A DNA stretch of 64,000 nt from Thermomicrobiales bacterium (GTDB taxonomy: Bacteria; Chloroflexota; Chloroflexia; Thermomicrobiales; UBA6265), in assembly GCA_019637585.1 (NCBI GenBank), contig JAHBVL010000008.1, positions 1-64,000 of the forward strand. Direction: 5' to 3'. A program made the position numbers and the translations under genes. The notes under the pieces were generated by a model. That model ran no database searches. It saw only the letters and a program-made list of their open reading frames with translations, and had not been told where the DNA came from. Below are positions 33,904 through 42,831 of the stretch, piece after piece. How positions within the stretch are numbered: position 1 is the stretch's first letter; each line of letters opens with the position of its first letter.

Positions 33904-34320
33904 CTACTGACGATCGTCGACGAGCTCGATGAGCACCCCGTTGCACGACTCGGGATGGAGAAATGCGATCCGCCATCCGTGGGCGCCGGTGCGGGGCGAT
34001 GCGTCGATCAGCCGCACGCCGTCAGCGGCCAGTCGGGCCAGCGTTCCCTCCAGGTCATCGACCCGCATCGCCATGTGGTGAACGGTGTTGCCCCGCTTGG
34101 CCAGGAATCGGGCGATCGGTCCCTCGGGATCGGTGGGGTGGATCAGTTCGACATATCCCGCACCAGTCCGGTAGGTGACGGCCTCGATCCCCTGCGATTC
34201 CATGACGAACCGCTCGGGATCCTGGAAACCCAACAGCGCGTATTGCGCCATTGCTGCGTCGAGATCGTCGACAACGATGCCGACATGATGGAGTCCAAGT
34301 GCGCCTGGAATGCTGGTCAC
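33904..34320 (-). CDS. mce: Methylmalonyl-CoA epimerase
   Basis: Vicinal-oxygen-chelate protein that interconverts the methylmalonyl-CoA epimers between carboxylase and mutase. The 138-residue sequence has two beta-alpha-beta-beta-beta modules. Metal ligands are H12 ([11 protein letters not shown]), E of YVELIHP, H of [12 protein letters not shown] and E of [11 protein letters not shown] start. Only 3 bp separate it from mrdA upstream, and 65 bp lie between it and the mutase. This closes a near-complete propionyl-CoA to succinyl-CoA module. Confidence 0.92.
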   Translation of the reverse strand: MTSIPGALGLHHVGIVVDDLDAAMAQYALLGFQDPERFVMESQGIEAVTYRTGAGYVELIHPTDPEGPIARFLAKRGNTVHHMAMRVDDLEGTLARLAADGVRLIDASPRTGAHGWRIAFLHPESCNGVLIELVDDRQ

Positions 34321-34323
34321 TGA

Positions 34324-36825
34324 CTACTCCCCGGCCTCGCTGTCTGCTTCATCGCCGGCATCTCCGGCTTCCGGAGACGCCTCAGAAACTGGCTCGCCAG
34401 AGGGAGCCGGGGTGTCACGGCCGATGGGCTGCCCGTCACTTCGCAGCACCTGGCCCCGCGGCCGCTTCCCGGTCATTTCCATCCATGCCCGCACGACCTT
34501 GTCCGCCACGGGCACGGCATAGCTCGACCCTTCGCCACCTTCTTTGAGGAAAACGGTCACCACCACTTCTGGATTGTCGAATGGCGCGTAGCAGGTGAAC
34601 CAGGCGTGCGAGGCTTCGTGCGTGCCATCCTCGCGTTTGACGCCGACTTCGGCCGTTCCCGTCTTGCCGGCCATCACGATCTGCTCGGCGTCCGGCGGAT
34701 TGGAAAGGGGCCACTTGGTGGTTGTCTGACCAGTGACCGGATCGGGACCTTCGTACGCCGTGCCGGTCGGCAGATTGATCACCCGCCACATACCGTCCCG
34801 CACCAGGTCCAGCTCACTCTGGCTGGCGTTGATTTTCCGGTTCGTTTCCGGGTTGTACGCCTTGGTTGGTTCGCCCTTGTCGTCGACGATCTGGTGAATG
34901 AGCCGCGGACGGTAGATCGTGCCCCCATTGGCCACTGCAGCGGTGTTGATGGCGATCTGCAGCGGTGTGGCCAGGAAATAGCCCTGACCGATCGACGTGT
35001 TGATCGTGTCGCCGGCCGCCCAGGCCTGCCCTTCCAGCTCTCGCGCTTTCCATTCCGGATCGGGCACCAGCCCGTATGCCTCAAAGGGCAGCTCGATTCC
35101 GGTCGGTTCGCCAAACCAGAATCGCTCGCTCAACTGATGGTGGATCTTCTGAATACCCATGCCCCGGAAGTAGTGAAGCTCTCCCTTTTCCTGGGTCGAA
35201 TAGTAGAGATCCCGATAGTGCAGGTTCCGCTCGGCCCCTTCGGGCTTCTGCTCGGGAGTACCGAGGTTGTAGAAATAGACGTCGCACGACCGCTCCAGCG
35301 CTTCGACCAATCCGAGCGTGCCGTGACCATCCCCCTCGCGCAACCAGCAGAGATACGAGTCTCCCTTGGACTCGTCCCAGGTGTAGGGCACCCAGATCCC
35401 GCTGGTGCAGGTGAAGTAGGTCTGATCGTTGACCACGTTCTCCTTGAGCGCCGCCAGCGCCAGGAATATCTTGAGCACGGAACCGGGTGGAAAGTGGTCG
35501 GCGGCCGCTTTGTTCACCAGTGGCCGGTTGGGATCGCCGGTGAGCGCCTCATACTTCCGGGTCGAGATTCCGTCGACAAAGAGCTGGTTGTCGTAGGTGG
35601 GATAGCTGGCCAGCGCCAGCACTTCACCACTGTTGGGATCGAGCACCACAACCGCTCCCGCGCCCGCGTCGTACTGCCCATCCCGGCCCGCCGCCCGGTC
35701 TTTGGCTTCCCGGTCGGCATTGGAGAATGCCAGCCCTTCCCGCAGCGCTTCCGTCGCCAGCGATTGTAGCTCGAGATCGATGGTCAGTTTCAGATTGCGG
35801 CCGGGCATGGCGGGATTCGTGTAGATCGTCTGCGTTTCGACGCCGAAGCTGTCGATTTCTGTGAGACTTCCACCCCGGGTGCCGCGCAACGCTTTCTCCA
35901 TCTGCAGCTCGAGTCCGAGCTTGCCGATGATGTCCTCATACTCGTAGAGGGAGGTCCCGCCCGCGGTCTGGTTCGATGGATACTCCCGCTCGATATCGGT
36001 CACCGGACCGACGTAGCCAAGGATGTGCGACATCGCCTCGCCACCCGGATACTGCCGGATCAGGGCGGTGTCGTCGAGCTCGATCCCCGGCAGATAAAGC
36101 CGGTTCGCCTCCAGCGTCAAAGCGATGTCACGAGAAACGTCTCGCTTCAGGACCACCGGCATGTCAGGAGCCGCGGTATTGGTGACCATATAGTCGAACC
36201 GGTTGATCACCTTGACGCCTGGCAGCTCCTGCGCCGCCGCCCGGAAGAGTGGCGCTTCGTCGTCGGAAAACTGCTCGACCTCGACCAGATAGTTGTATTT
36301 GGCCCTGATCTCGATGATCTCGATGAACCGGTCCACATCCTTGATTTCGAGCAGCGCCGCCACTCGCCGGTAGATCGTTTCCTCAGAGCCAGCAGGCACC
36401 GCATCGGGATCGATGACCAGCACTTCGGGGAGATGGAGCGCGGAAATGATGATGCTGCGCACCCGCTCCCGCTCCGGTGTGCCGCGCTTGGGCAGTTCGG
36501 CCGGAACAGCCCGGACCTCCCAAACGCGCCGGTTCTCAGCAAGCGAGCGCCCTTCCCGGTCGACGATCAATCCGCGCACCGGTTTTTCCACCTGCCATTG
36601 CCTGGTAGTGTTGGCGGTCCGCGCTTCGTAGAAATCGCCCTTGTAGATCTGCATGTAGCCGAGGCGAGTCGCCAGCGCGGCGAATCCGCCCAGTACGAAC
36701 CCCTTGAGCACAAAAACGCGCCGGTTCAGGAAAACCTGATCGGCTCGCTTCCATTCACGGCGTTTGCCGTTCTTCTTGCGTTGCCCTGGCGGGTCGTAAG
36801 GAATTCGCTTCTTGCGCCTAAACAT
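34324..36825 (-). CDS. mrdA: Penicillin-binding protein 2 (elongasome transpeptidase)
   Basis: Class B PBP cross-linking peptidoglycan during lateral growth. The 833-residue protein has a basic N-terminus, one signal-anchor helix (VFVLKGFVLGGFAALATRLG), a PBP-dimer domain with RGLIVDREGR, and a transpeptidase domain with SVLK (S449 nucleophile, K452), SCD (S513) and KTGT (721-724). It is longer than E. coli PBP2. The extra length includes an insertion around 360-400 and an acidic Pro/Ser/Glu tail of about 40 residues. Its start overlaps mreD by 8 bp. Beta-lactams would be expected to acylate S449. Confidence 0.94.
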   Translation of the reverse strand: MFRRKKRIPYDPPGQRKKNGKRREWKRADQVFLNRRVFVLKGFVLGGFAALATRLGYMQIYKGDFYEARTANTTRQWQVEKPVRGLIVDREGRSLAENRRVWEVRAVPAELPKRGTPERERVRSIIISALHLPEVLVIDPDAVPAGSEETIYRRVAALLEIKDVDRFIEIIEIRAKYNYLVEVEQFSDDEAPLFRAAAQELPGVKVINRFDYMVTNTAAPDMPVVLKRDVSRDIALTLEANRLYLPGIELDDTALIRQYPGGEAMSHILGYVGPVTDIEREYPSNQTAGGTSLYEYEDIIGKLGLELQMEKALRGTRGGSLTEIDSFGVETQTIYTNPAMPGRNLKLTIDLELQSLATEALREGLAFSNADREAKDRAAGRDGQYDAGAGAVVVLDPNSGEVLALASYPTYDNQLFVDGISTRKYEALTGDPNRPLVNKAAADHFPPGSVLKIFLALAALKENVVNDQTYFTCTSGIWVPYTWDESKGDSYLCWLREGDGHGTLGLVEALERSCDVYFYNLGTPEQKPEGAERNLHYRDLYYSTQEKGELHYFRGMGIQKIHHQLSERFWFGEPTGIELPFEAYGLVPDPEWKARELEGQAWAAGDTINTSIGQGYFLATPLQIAINTAAVANGGTIYRPRLIHQIVDDKGEPTKAYNPETNRKINASQSELDLVRDGMWRVINLPTGTAYEGPDPVTGQTTTKWPLSNPPDAEQIVMAGKTGTAEVGVKREDGTHEASHAWFTCYAPFDNPEVVVTVFLKEGGEGSSYAVPVADKVVRAWMEMTGKRPRGQVLRSDGQPIGRDTPAPSGEPVSEASPEAGDAGDEADSEAGE

Positions 36826-37309
36826 GTCTCATCGCCGGAGGTTTCTGTGCCATGCTGGCAAAAAGATAGATCGGAGGGACCAGAATGACATTCAACATCG
36901 ATTGAAAGAATATCAGCCGGCCGACGGCGCTCAACTCGAGACTCGCGCCTCCCGAGCTTCGAATGAGCAAAAGCAGAATCGTATGAAAAAAGGTCGCCAC
37001 GATCGCGGACAGAATCGGCACGATCAGACCGCTATTGAAAAACCGCTGGCTCGTCATGCCCCCCAGCAGCACCGCCGGCAACAACGCCAGTGCGTTCGCT
37101 CCCAGTGGATCGAGCGCCAGCGTGTCCAGGAGAATCCCGATGCCGAACGCCCAGATCAGCCCTTCCTGGGTACCGCGCACCGCGCTCCAGATCAGCACGA
37201 TCACCATTGTGAAGTCAGGGAAGATCGTGGTGAAGCTGAAATCGGGGAACACGACGGCCTGAACCACCGCGAAAACGACGAGCATCAGGCTGACGATCAC
37301 TGTCGACAC
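36818..37309 (-). CDS. mreD: Rod-shape-determining protein MreD
   Basis: Small polytopic membrane protein (163 residues, five to six helices) of the elongasome, linking MreC and PBP2. Features include FPDFTMVIVLIWSAVRGTQEG, GIGILLDTLALDPLGANAL and a hydrophobic C-terminus, all standard for MreD. GTG start. It is coded immediately before mrdA, as usual, but is separated from mreC by murT and gatD. The 77-bp gap to gatD holds a stem-loop. Confidence 0.88.
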   Translation of the reverse strand: MSTVIVSLMLVVFAVVQAVVFPDFSFTTIFPDFTMVIVLIWSAVRGTQEGLIWAFGIGILLDTLALDPLGANALALLPAVLLGGMTSQRFFNSGLIVPILSAIVATFFHTILLLLIRSSGGASLELSAVGRLIFFQSMLNVILVPPIYLFASMAQKPPAMRHV

Positions 37310-37350
37310 GGGTCGCGCTTCCTTACACAGCGAATCAACGATTCCGGCGG

Positions 37351-37376
37351 AGACTCACGCGTCAACACGCGAGTCT
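37351..37376 (-). promoter_or_regulatory. Stem-loop between gatD and mreD
   Basis: AGACTC pairs with GAGTCT and CGCGT with ACGCG around a CAAC loop, with one bulged A. No U tract follows. It is probably an intercistronic processing or stability element. Confidence 0.5.
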
Positions 37377-37386
37377 ACCACGCGGG

Positions 37387-38109
37387 TTAGCGGGTTTTGA
37401 CCGCCCGGTCCATGGCCGAAATCTTGGCTTCCCGTTCGAACTGGTCGTCGAGCTCGAGCAGTGGAAGCTGAAATCCCCGCCGCTCCAGAGCGGCGCCGAT
37501 CAGCCAGTCGGTCAGCACCGGGTTCTTGGGCAGCAGCGAACCGTGCAGGTAGCAGCCGATCGCATTTCGGTAGAGCACGCCTTCGCTTTCGTCGACTCCA
37601 TTGTTGCCCCGGCCCACCCGCACCGTTCCCATGGGTCTGGCATCACCCTTGAGGAAGGTCAGCCCGGAATGATTCTCGAACCCCACGAGCTCGCCCCATT
37701 GGGTGTCGACGATGACATTGCCGATGAACCGCTCGGAACCGGCAACCGTTTCGACGTCGAACAACCCGATACCGGGGAGCGGCTCGGCATCATGCGGCCG
37801 GTACTCCCTGCCCAGCAGCTGATACCCACCACAGACGGACAGAAGCGCCGCACCCGATTCGACCGCGGCTTTCAGGGCGTCACCCTTGCGTCCGGCCAGA
37901 TCCCGCGCCACCGCGATCTGTTCCTGATCCTGCCCGCCGCCGAAAAAGAAGAGATCGATCTCCTCCGGAACCGGATCGCCCAGCTCGATATGCCGCACAT
38001 CGGTTTCGAGACCACGCCACTCGGCGCGACGTTGCATTGCGATGACATTGCCCCGGTCGCCGTAGATGTTCATTCGGGTGGGATAGAGCCAGCCGATCGT
38101 CAGGCGCAT
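37387..38109 (-). CDS. gatD: Lipid II amidotransferase, glutaminase subunit GatD
   Basis: CobB/CobQ-type class I glutamine amidotransferase that supplies ammonia to MurT for amidating the D-Glu of lipid II. It has 240 residues. The nucleophile is in LLSVCGGYQLLG (Cys about 94) and the catalytic His in IGCYLHGSLLPKNP. The N-terminal LTIGWLYPTRMNIYGDRGN is the GatD signature that separates it from cobyric-acid synthase. Coded 3 bp after murT, as in Gram-positive bacteria. No cobalamin genes are adjacent. Confidence 0.92.
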   Translation of the reverse strand: MRLTIGWLYPTRMNIYGDRGNVIAMQRRAEWRGLETDVRHIELGDPVPEEIDLFFFGGGQDQEQIAVARDLAGRKGDALKAAVESGAALLSVCGGYQLLGREYRPHDAEPLPGIGLFDVETVAGSERFIGNVIVDTQWGELVGFENHSGLTFLKGDARPMGTVRVGRGNNGVDESEGVLYRNAIGCYLHGSLLPKNPVLTDWLIGAALERRGFQLPLLELDDQFEREAKISAMDRAVKTR

Positions 38110-38112
38110 CGC

Positions 38113-39531
38113 CTATTCCTCCCAGTACGCACGAGCGACGCCGTCGTCCACCAGCACCTGCCGCAACCCCAACATAGCGGTATACGTCGCCAGCACGAAT
38201 CCGCGCTCCCCCTCGGGAACGCTTGCGACGAATGCGTGGAGGCCGGCGCGCAGATCCTGGCTCAGCAGGCGAATCCGTCCGATGTCCAGACCGGCGTATT
38301 TCAGCCTGTTGGCCATATCGGCGGCCCGGATGCCTGTCGTCGAAACGACCGACTCCCCCGAATCCAGAATCTCGAAGTCGACATCCCAGAGCCAGGAGAC
38401 GTCCCGACCATCGGCGTCGAGATCGTTGATGGCGATCAAGGTGGGCAACGAGAGCCCCTCCGGCCCACCGGCCAGCATGCGCAGCGTTTCGTTGAATGCG
38501 ACCGGATTTTTGACCAGGGCCAGGGTGATGTTGCGTCCGTTGACCGTGAAACGCTCCAGACGGCCAAATGGCGTCGAGAAGTCACCGACGGCCCGGGAAA
38601 TCGTGCCGGCCGGAACGCCAAGCTCGCGAGTGGCCGTCGCCGCGACCGCCATGTTGTAGACCGAATAGAGCCCGGGTATCTGGATCCGCAGATCGATCAG
38701 CGGCTCCTCGCCAAATCGAAGCGTGGCCCCGGCAGCGTCGACGCCATCGAGGCGCACATTCGTCGCCAGAGCATCTGGCTCCGGCCGTTTCCACGAACAT
38801 GCCGGACAGTACCAGTCGCCCAAATGCGAAATCGTCAGGGTGGTGTAGGACAGGTCGGTTCCGCAGACCCGACAGGTCGCCGAGTCGGCCGCGTGCGGCA
38901 GCTCCGCCAGGGCGTAGCCTCCCGGATCGACACTGACATGGATCTTCCTGGCCGGCGAATCCGCGGCCACCGCAACGAGCCCTGGATCGTCGCCGGTCAG
39001 CACGATCGACGCTTCGGGGTCGAGGGTCGCCAGCGCCGGCGCCCACAGATTGGCGATCGTGGCCAGTTCTCCGTAGCGATCGAGCTGGTCGCGGAAGAGA
39101 TTGGTCAGCACCACCATCCGCGGTTTGGTCAGACTGACGAGCTGCGGAAACGCCGCCTCGTCCGATTCGATGACCGCGATATCTGCCGGAATCTTTCCCG
39201 AAACCGATGCTTCCAGCGCCAGCACCGTCGCCACGCCCCGCACCAGATTCGAACCCGACCGGTTGTGAACCACCCGCTTTCCGCCGGCGTCGAGCAATGA
39301 CGCCACCAGCCGCGACGTCGTGGTTTTGCCATTCGTACCCGCCACGATCACCACACCGTCCGGCAGGGTCGAGGTGACGCTGGCGATGAGATTGGGATCG
39401 ATCCGGTCGGCAACCAACCCCGGCGTGGCCGTGCCGCCGCCTCGCCGCGAAACCCGAATGGCCAGCGACATCCCTTTGGCCGCGGCGACCGCAGCCATCA
39501 GGCGCACCCGGCCGATCCCCCCGGCGATCAT
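38113..39531 (-). CDS. murT: Lipid II isoglutaminyl synthase, MurT subunit
   Basis: Mur-ligase-like partner of GatD that activates lipid II with ATP for amidation. The 472-residue protein has the P-loop VAGTNGKTTTSR, HNRSGSNLVRG, LTNLFRDQLDRYGE, a four-cysteine zinc ribbon inserted in the middle domain (CRVCG, then YCPAC) and the C-terminal MurT domain (DGRDVSWLWDVDFE). Its ATG directly abuts the mreC stop (0 bp). Presence implies Gln-containing stem peptides, as in Gram-positive walls. Confidence 0.93.
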   Translation of the reverse strand: MIAGGIGRVRLMAAVAAAKGMSLAIRVSRRGGGTATPGLVADRIDPNLIASVTSTLPDGVVIVAGTNGKTTTSRLVASLLDAGGKRVVHNRSGSNLVRGVATVLALEASVSGKIPADIAVIESDEAAFPQLVSLTKPRMVVLTNLFRDQLDRYGELATIANLWAPALATLDPEASIVLTGDDPGLVAVAADSPARKIHVSVDPGGYALAELPHAADSATCRVCGTDLSYTTLTISHLGDWYCPACSWKRPEPDALATNVRLDGVDAAGATLRFGEEPLIDLRIQIPGLYSVYNMAVAATATRELGVPAGTISRAVGDFSTPFGRLERFTVNGRNITLALVKNPVAFNETLRMLAGGPEGLSLPTLIAINDLDADGRDVSWLWDVDFEILDSGESVVSTTGIRAADMANRLKYAGLDIGRIRLLSQDLRAGLHAFVASVPEGERGFVLATYTAMLGLRQVLVDDGVARAYWEE

Positions 39532-40380
39532 CTACGATCCCTCGACCGAGATGATGACAGCGACGATAGTCAGGTTGTCGAAATCGGCTGCCGGAAGCAC
39601 CTGGATAGTCTGGGAATCGGACTGATTGTCGAGCGCGGGTTCTCCTGACACCTTGCCGATGATCAATCCCGCGGGAACCCGCGCTGTCCGCGCTCCGGTT
39701 GCATCCGAGGTGACCACGGTTTCGCCGTCCAGGGGCTCGATCGATCGATCGACATGCTGCAGCTCCATACGGCCGCCAGCCTGCCACCGCCCATAGACCA
39801 CGCCGATCCCATTCGATTCGAGCAGTCGAGCGCCGACGGAGGAGGTGGCATCGATGGCCAGGGTGACCCGGGAGGTGTCTTCCTCCACCTCTGTGACCAG
39901 TCCCACGAAGTAGTAGGGAGAGACGACAGCCATGCCGATCTCAATCCCGTCTCGGGCGCCCCGGTCGATGATGATGAATTTCTGAAGCCCGGCTGGATCG
40001 TAGTTGATCACCTTCGCCGCCAGATGCTCCCGGCCAGGGTTTGCCTCCTCGACATCGAGGATCTTTCTCAGCTGTTCGTAGTCATCCGCGATGATTTTCA
40101 ACTGGGCGTTTTCGGCCAGCGCCGCATCGAGCGCTTCCTGTGTCTGCTGGAGCTCGATCTCGACGGTGGAGAGCGACCCATCCCGATCGAGGAGATCGTC
40201 GATGGCATTGACGACAGGGGATGTCACCGTCCGCAAACCCGATTTGAGCGGATCGAGGGTGTGCCGGTTGTCGAGGGCGATGAGGGTGACGGCAAGCAAG
40301 ACGAAAAGGATCACCAGCGCCATCGTATGCCGGATGCCGAGCGTGGTCACGCGAGATTCCCTGCTGTGTCTGCGGGTCAA
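39532..40380 (-). CDS. mreC: Rod-shape-determining protein MreC
   Basis: Bitopic elongasome scaffold. 282 residues: short cytoplasmic tail, one helix (ALVILFVLLAVTLIALDN), a coiled coil (STVEIELQQTQEALDAALAENAQL) read in two heptad blocks, and two beta-barrel domains (GLQKFIIIDRGARDGIEIG, VGLVTEVEEDTSRVTL). TTG 40380 or GTG 40350 could initiate. 115 bp follow mreB, with a stem-loop in between. murT follows at zero spacing. Confidence 0.88.
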   Translation of the reverse strand: MTRRHSRESRVTTLGIRHTMALVILFVLLAVTLIALDNRHTLDPLKSGLRTVTSPVVNAIDDLLDRDGSLSTVEIELQQTQEALDAALAENAQLKIIADDYEQLRKILDVEEANPGREHLAAKVINYDPAGLQKFIIIDRGARDGIEIGMAVVSPYYFVGLVTEVEEDTSRVTLAIDATSSVGARLLESNGIGVVYGRWQAGGRMELQHVDRSIEPLDGETVVTSDATGARTARVPAGLIIGKVSGEPALDNQSDSQTIQVLPAADFDNLTIVAVIISVEGS

Positions 40381-40445
40381 TGGTCGAGCGACTCAACTGC
40401 GCCACTCGTCCAGGCGGGCATCAGAGCATACCATCCGAGGTCTGA

Positions 40446-40466
40446 TTTCCGTGAAAGAAACGGAAA
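40446..40466 (-). promoter_or_regulatory. Stem-loop between mreB and mreC
   Basis: TTTCCGT-GAAAGAA-ACGGAAA, a perfect 7-bp stem without a following U tract. It may let mreB be expressed above mreC, by partial termination or 3' end protection. Confidence 0.45.
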
Positions 40467-40495
40467 CTGACGAGCGGAGGCCAGGAGCGCTGCTT

Positions 40496-41554
40496 CTACC
40501 CCGTCGGTCGCAACTCCTGGCCGCCTGCGAGCGCACGCTCGTACAGATGCAACGCTTCGGCAACCCTGCCGGTTCCTCGGGCAACGCAGGTCAGTGGATC
40601 TTCGGCCCGGTAGACGGGCATTTTCAGCTCGTTCTGCAGGCGCCGGTCGAGCCCATGCAGCAACGCGCCGCCTCCCGCCAGCACGATGCCGTTTTCCATG
40701 ATGTCGGCCACCAGCTCAGGGGGCGTTTCTTCGATTGCCGTCTTCACCAGCTCGACGATCGTGTTGACCGGTTGGGAAATGGCGTCGCGAAGCTCCACCG
40801 AGCTGACTTCGACAGCCTTTGGCAGACCGGTCAACAGATCGCGGCCGCGCAGCATCACCCGGATTTCCTCTTCGAGCGGGTAGGCCGAGCCAGCGGCGAT
40901 TTTGGCGTTCTCTGCCGTGCGTTCGCCGATGACCAGATTGTGGTCACGGCGGGCGTACTGAATGATGGCGTCGTCGATTTCGTCGCCGGCCACCCGAATC
41001 GAGTGGTTGACCACGATACCGCCCAGCGAGATCACGGCGACTTCCGTCGTGCCGCCGCCGATGTCGACGATCATGCTGCCGACCGGTTCGTTGATCGGCA
41101 AACCGGCGCCGATCGCCGCCGCCATCGGCTCTTCGATCGTGTACGCCTCCCGGGCGCCGGCGGAGAGCGCGGCATCCTTCGCCGCTCGTTTCTCGACTTC
41201 GGTGACGCCGCTGGGAATACCGATGACCACCCTCGGGTGAGGCGCCATCATCCGCTGCATATGAACCTTGCGGATGAAATAGTGGAGCATCATCTCAACG
41301 GTGTCGAAATCGGCGATCACGCCATCCTTGAGTGGCCGAACGGCGATGATGCTCTCAGGCGTTTTGCCGACCATCGCCTTGCCTTCGACCCCCACAGCCA
41401 GCGCGCGCTTCGTTTTCGTGTCGATGGCCACGACCGATGGCTCGGAGATCACGATCCCCTTGCCACGCACATAGACCAGCGTGTTTGCCGTGCCCAGATC
41501 GATACCAAGATCGCGGCTGAAGAATCCGAACAGAGCCGCAAGCGGACGAATCAC
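40496..41554 (-). CDS. mreB: Actin-like rod-shape protein MreB
   Basis: Bacterial actin forming membrane-associated filaments that orient wall synthesis. 352 residues with phosphate 1 DLGIDLGTANTLVYVRGKG, connect 1 (IIAVRPLKDGVIADFD), phosphate 2 (MIVDIGGGTTEVAVIS), VVNHSIRVAGDEID and the adenosine motif ENGIVLAGGGALLHGLD. The N-terminal IRPLAALFGFF is an amphipathic membrane-binding helix. It heads the mreB-mreC-murT-gatD-mreD-mrdA array. Confidence 0.96.
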   Translation of the reverse strand: MIRPLAALFGFFSRDLGIDLGTANTLVYVRGKGIVISEPSVVAIDTKTKRALAVGVEGKAMVGKTPESIIAVRPLKDGVIADFDTVEMMLHYFIRKVHMQRMMAPHPRVVIGIPSGVTEVEKRAAKDAALSAGAREAYTIEEPMAAAIGAGLPINEPVGSMIVDIGGGTTEVAVISLGGIVVNHSIRVAGDEIDDAIIQYARRDHNLVIGERTAENAKIAAGSAYPLEEEIRVMLRGRDLLTGLPKAVEVSSVELRDAISQPVNTIVELVKTAIEETPPELVADIMENGIVLAGGGALLHGLDRRLQNELKMPVYRAEDPLTCVARGTGRVAEALHLYERALAGGQELRPTG

Positions 41555-41677
41555 GTCATCGTTCCTCTAGGAGCATTCCGAACCTGCCCGCCGGATGTGT
41601 GCGCGGTGAGCGAATCGCCATTTCCAGAATTGCAGGAGTACAGATCGAATGCGGGTGGGTGTTGAAAAACCCTGCGG

Positions 41678-41686
41678 AGTATAGCA
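41678..41686 (-). promoter_or_regulatory. Extended -10 promoter candidate for mreB
   Basis: On the minus strand TGCTATACT (41686-41678) is an extended -10. A TTGACA (41717-41712) lies 28 bp further up, too far to pair with it. Transcription would start near 41671, leaving about 115 nt before mreB. Confidence 0.45.
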
Positions 41687-41730
41687 TAGCGAGGCGCTTG
41701 AATCACAGTTATGTCAATATCTTTCAGCGG

Positions 41731-42831
41731 TCAATTCAGGCTCTCCTGCCGCACCGACACCGGGCTGGCCTCGGGAGTTCCAGGCGCGCCCGCTGGTGGC
41801 TCCACGAGGATCTCGCCATCGACATCCGAGAACTCCGTAATCATGTAGTGAGCGCGGGAGATCATCGACTCTCGCTGCACCTGACCAGTCGCCTCATCGA
41901 TGCACCAGGCATACCAGGCGATCGCCTGCCGGTCGCTCTCCGGAACGACAAACGTGATGATGCGACACGGACCTGCTGGCGAATCGGCAACCGGGCCAAG
42001 CTGGAATCCGGTTGCCCCCAGGTACTCGCCACCCCACTCGCTGGGCGGGATCATCGCGTTCGTCGTGCGAACCTCCCACACCTCACCCGGATACCGGCTC
42101 CAGGCCGTTGTTCCCAGGACCACCGCCTCCAGCCCACCAGGCGTGAAATAGCGGAAACCGGCCGGAGAACCGTCTGAGCCATCATTGATCTCCCGAAAGG
42201 AAATGAGGGCCAAACCGTCCCCATTGCTCATCTGCTGTTCGTACCTGACTCGTTGCCAGGCAGCGATGTTCGCCGACGCCTGCTGATAGAGCGCCAGCGC
42301 ATCGGGATCGTCGCCGAGCACCGGAATTGCGTTATCACCAAACAGGTTCGGGTCGGGAATAAGCAGGAAGAAGGTGGCCAGCACCCCGTCGCTGCTGGAG
42401 ACCTGCGCTTCCCATTGGTCGCTGCCAGCCAGATCGACAGTCGCTGATCCCGACTGCCGGTCATCGAGCGCTACCGAGAGAGAAATTTGCTCCCCATCTC
42501 CCCGCAAGGGCAGAAGCCGAATCTGCACGTCCTCGACGGTGGTGAAAACCGAGCCGGCTTCCGGGTCGATGTCGACGCCGATCGTGTTCTTGCCTTCACT
42601 GGCCGGATCGACACTCAGCGTCACCGTTGCCGCCAGCGATTCGCCGTCGGCGATCGCCCACCCGATCCGCAAGGCGGCTGGTTCGGCAGGTTCATCGTCG
42701 CGACTGATCAGGATCAGCGCCGCCGCTCCCGCCAGAAGCGCCGCGGCGATCACCAGCAGCACGATCCAGGCACGCTGCATCGAGCGTGGTGGCGGCTCGT
42801 CGACGTCCGCCTCATTCGTCTGGTCGTTCAT
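41731..42831 (-). CDS. Membrane-anchored protein with YtkA/CopD-like beta domain
   Basis: 366 residues: acidic cytoplasmic start, one transmembrane helix (IVLLVIAAALLAGAAALILI) and a large outer domain. The first outer part (ATVTLSVDPASEGKNTIGV, VQIRLLPL, QWEAQV) follows the YtkA-like beta-sandwich found at the C-terminus of copper-resistance CopD proteins. The rest has two cysteines (GPCRI, AWCID) that could pair. Coded 4 bp overlapping a DtxR-type regulator, so a role in metal handling is plausible. Function not established. Confidence 0.65.
   Translation of the reverse strand: MNDQTNEADVDEPPPRSMQRAWIVLLVIAAALLAGAAALILISRDDEPAEPAALRIGWAIADGESLAATVTLSVDPASEGKNTIGVDIDPEAGSVFTTVEDVQIRLLPLRGDGEQISLSVALDDRQSGSATVDLAGSDQWEAQVSSSDGVLATFFLLIPDPNLFGDNAIPVLGDDPDALALYQQASANIAAWQRVRYEQQMSNGDGLALISFREINDGSDGSPAGFRYFTPGGLEAVVLGTTAWSRYPGEVWEVRTTNAMIPPSEWGGEYLGATGFQLGPVADSPAGPCRIITFVVPESDRQAIAWYAWCIDEATGQVQRESMISRAHYMITEFSDVDGEILVEPPAGAPGTPEASPVSVRQESLN

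Noticed and set aside
31889-33910. 673-codon frame antisense to the carboxylase and mutase genes
   Set aside because: It spans two genes on the other strand with conserved motifs. Composition is Arg/His/Gln-rich, as expected for a shadow frame.
37543-39300. 585-codon frame antisense to gatD and murT
   Set aside because: It crosses two well-supported genes and has no motif of its own.
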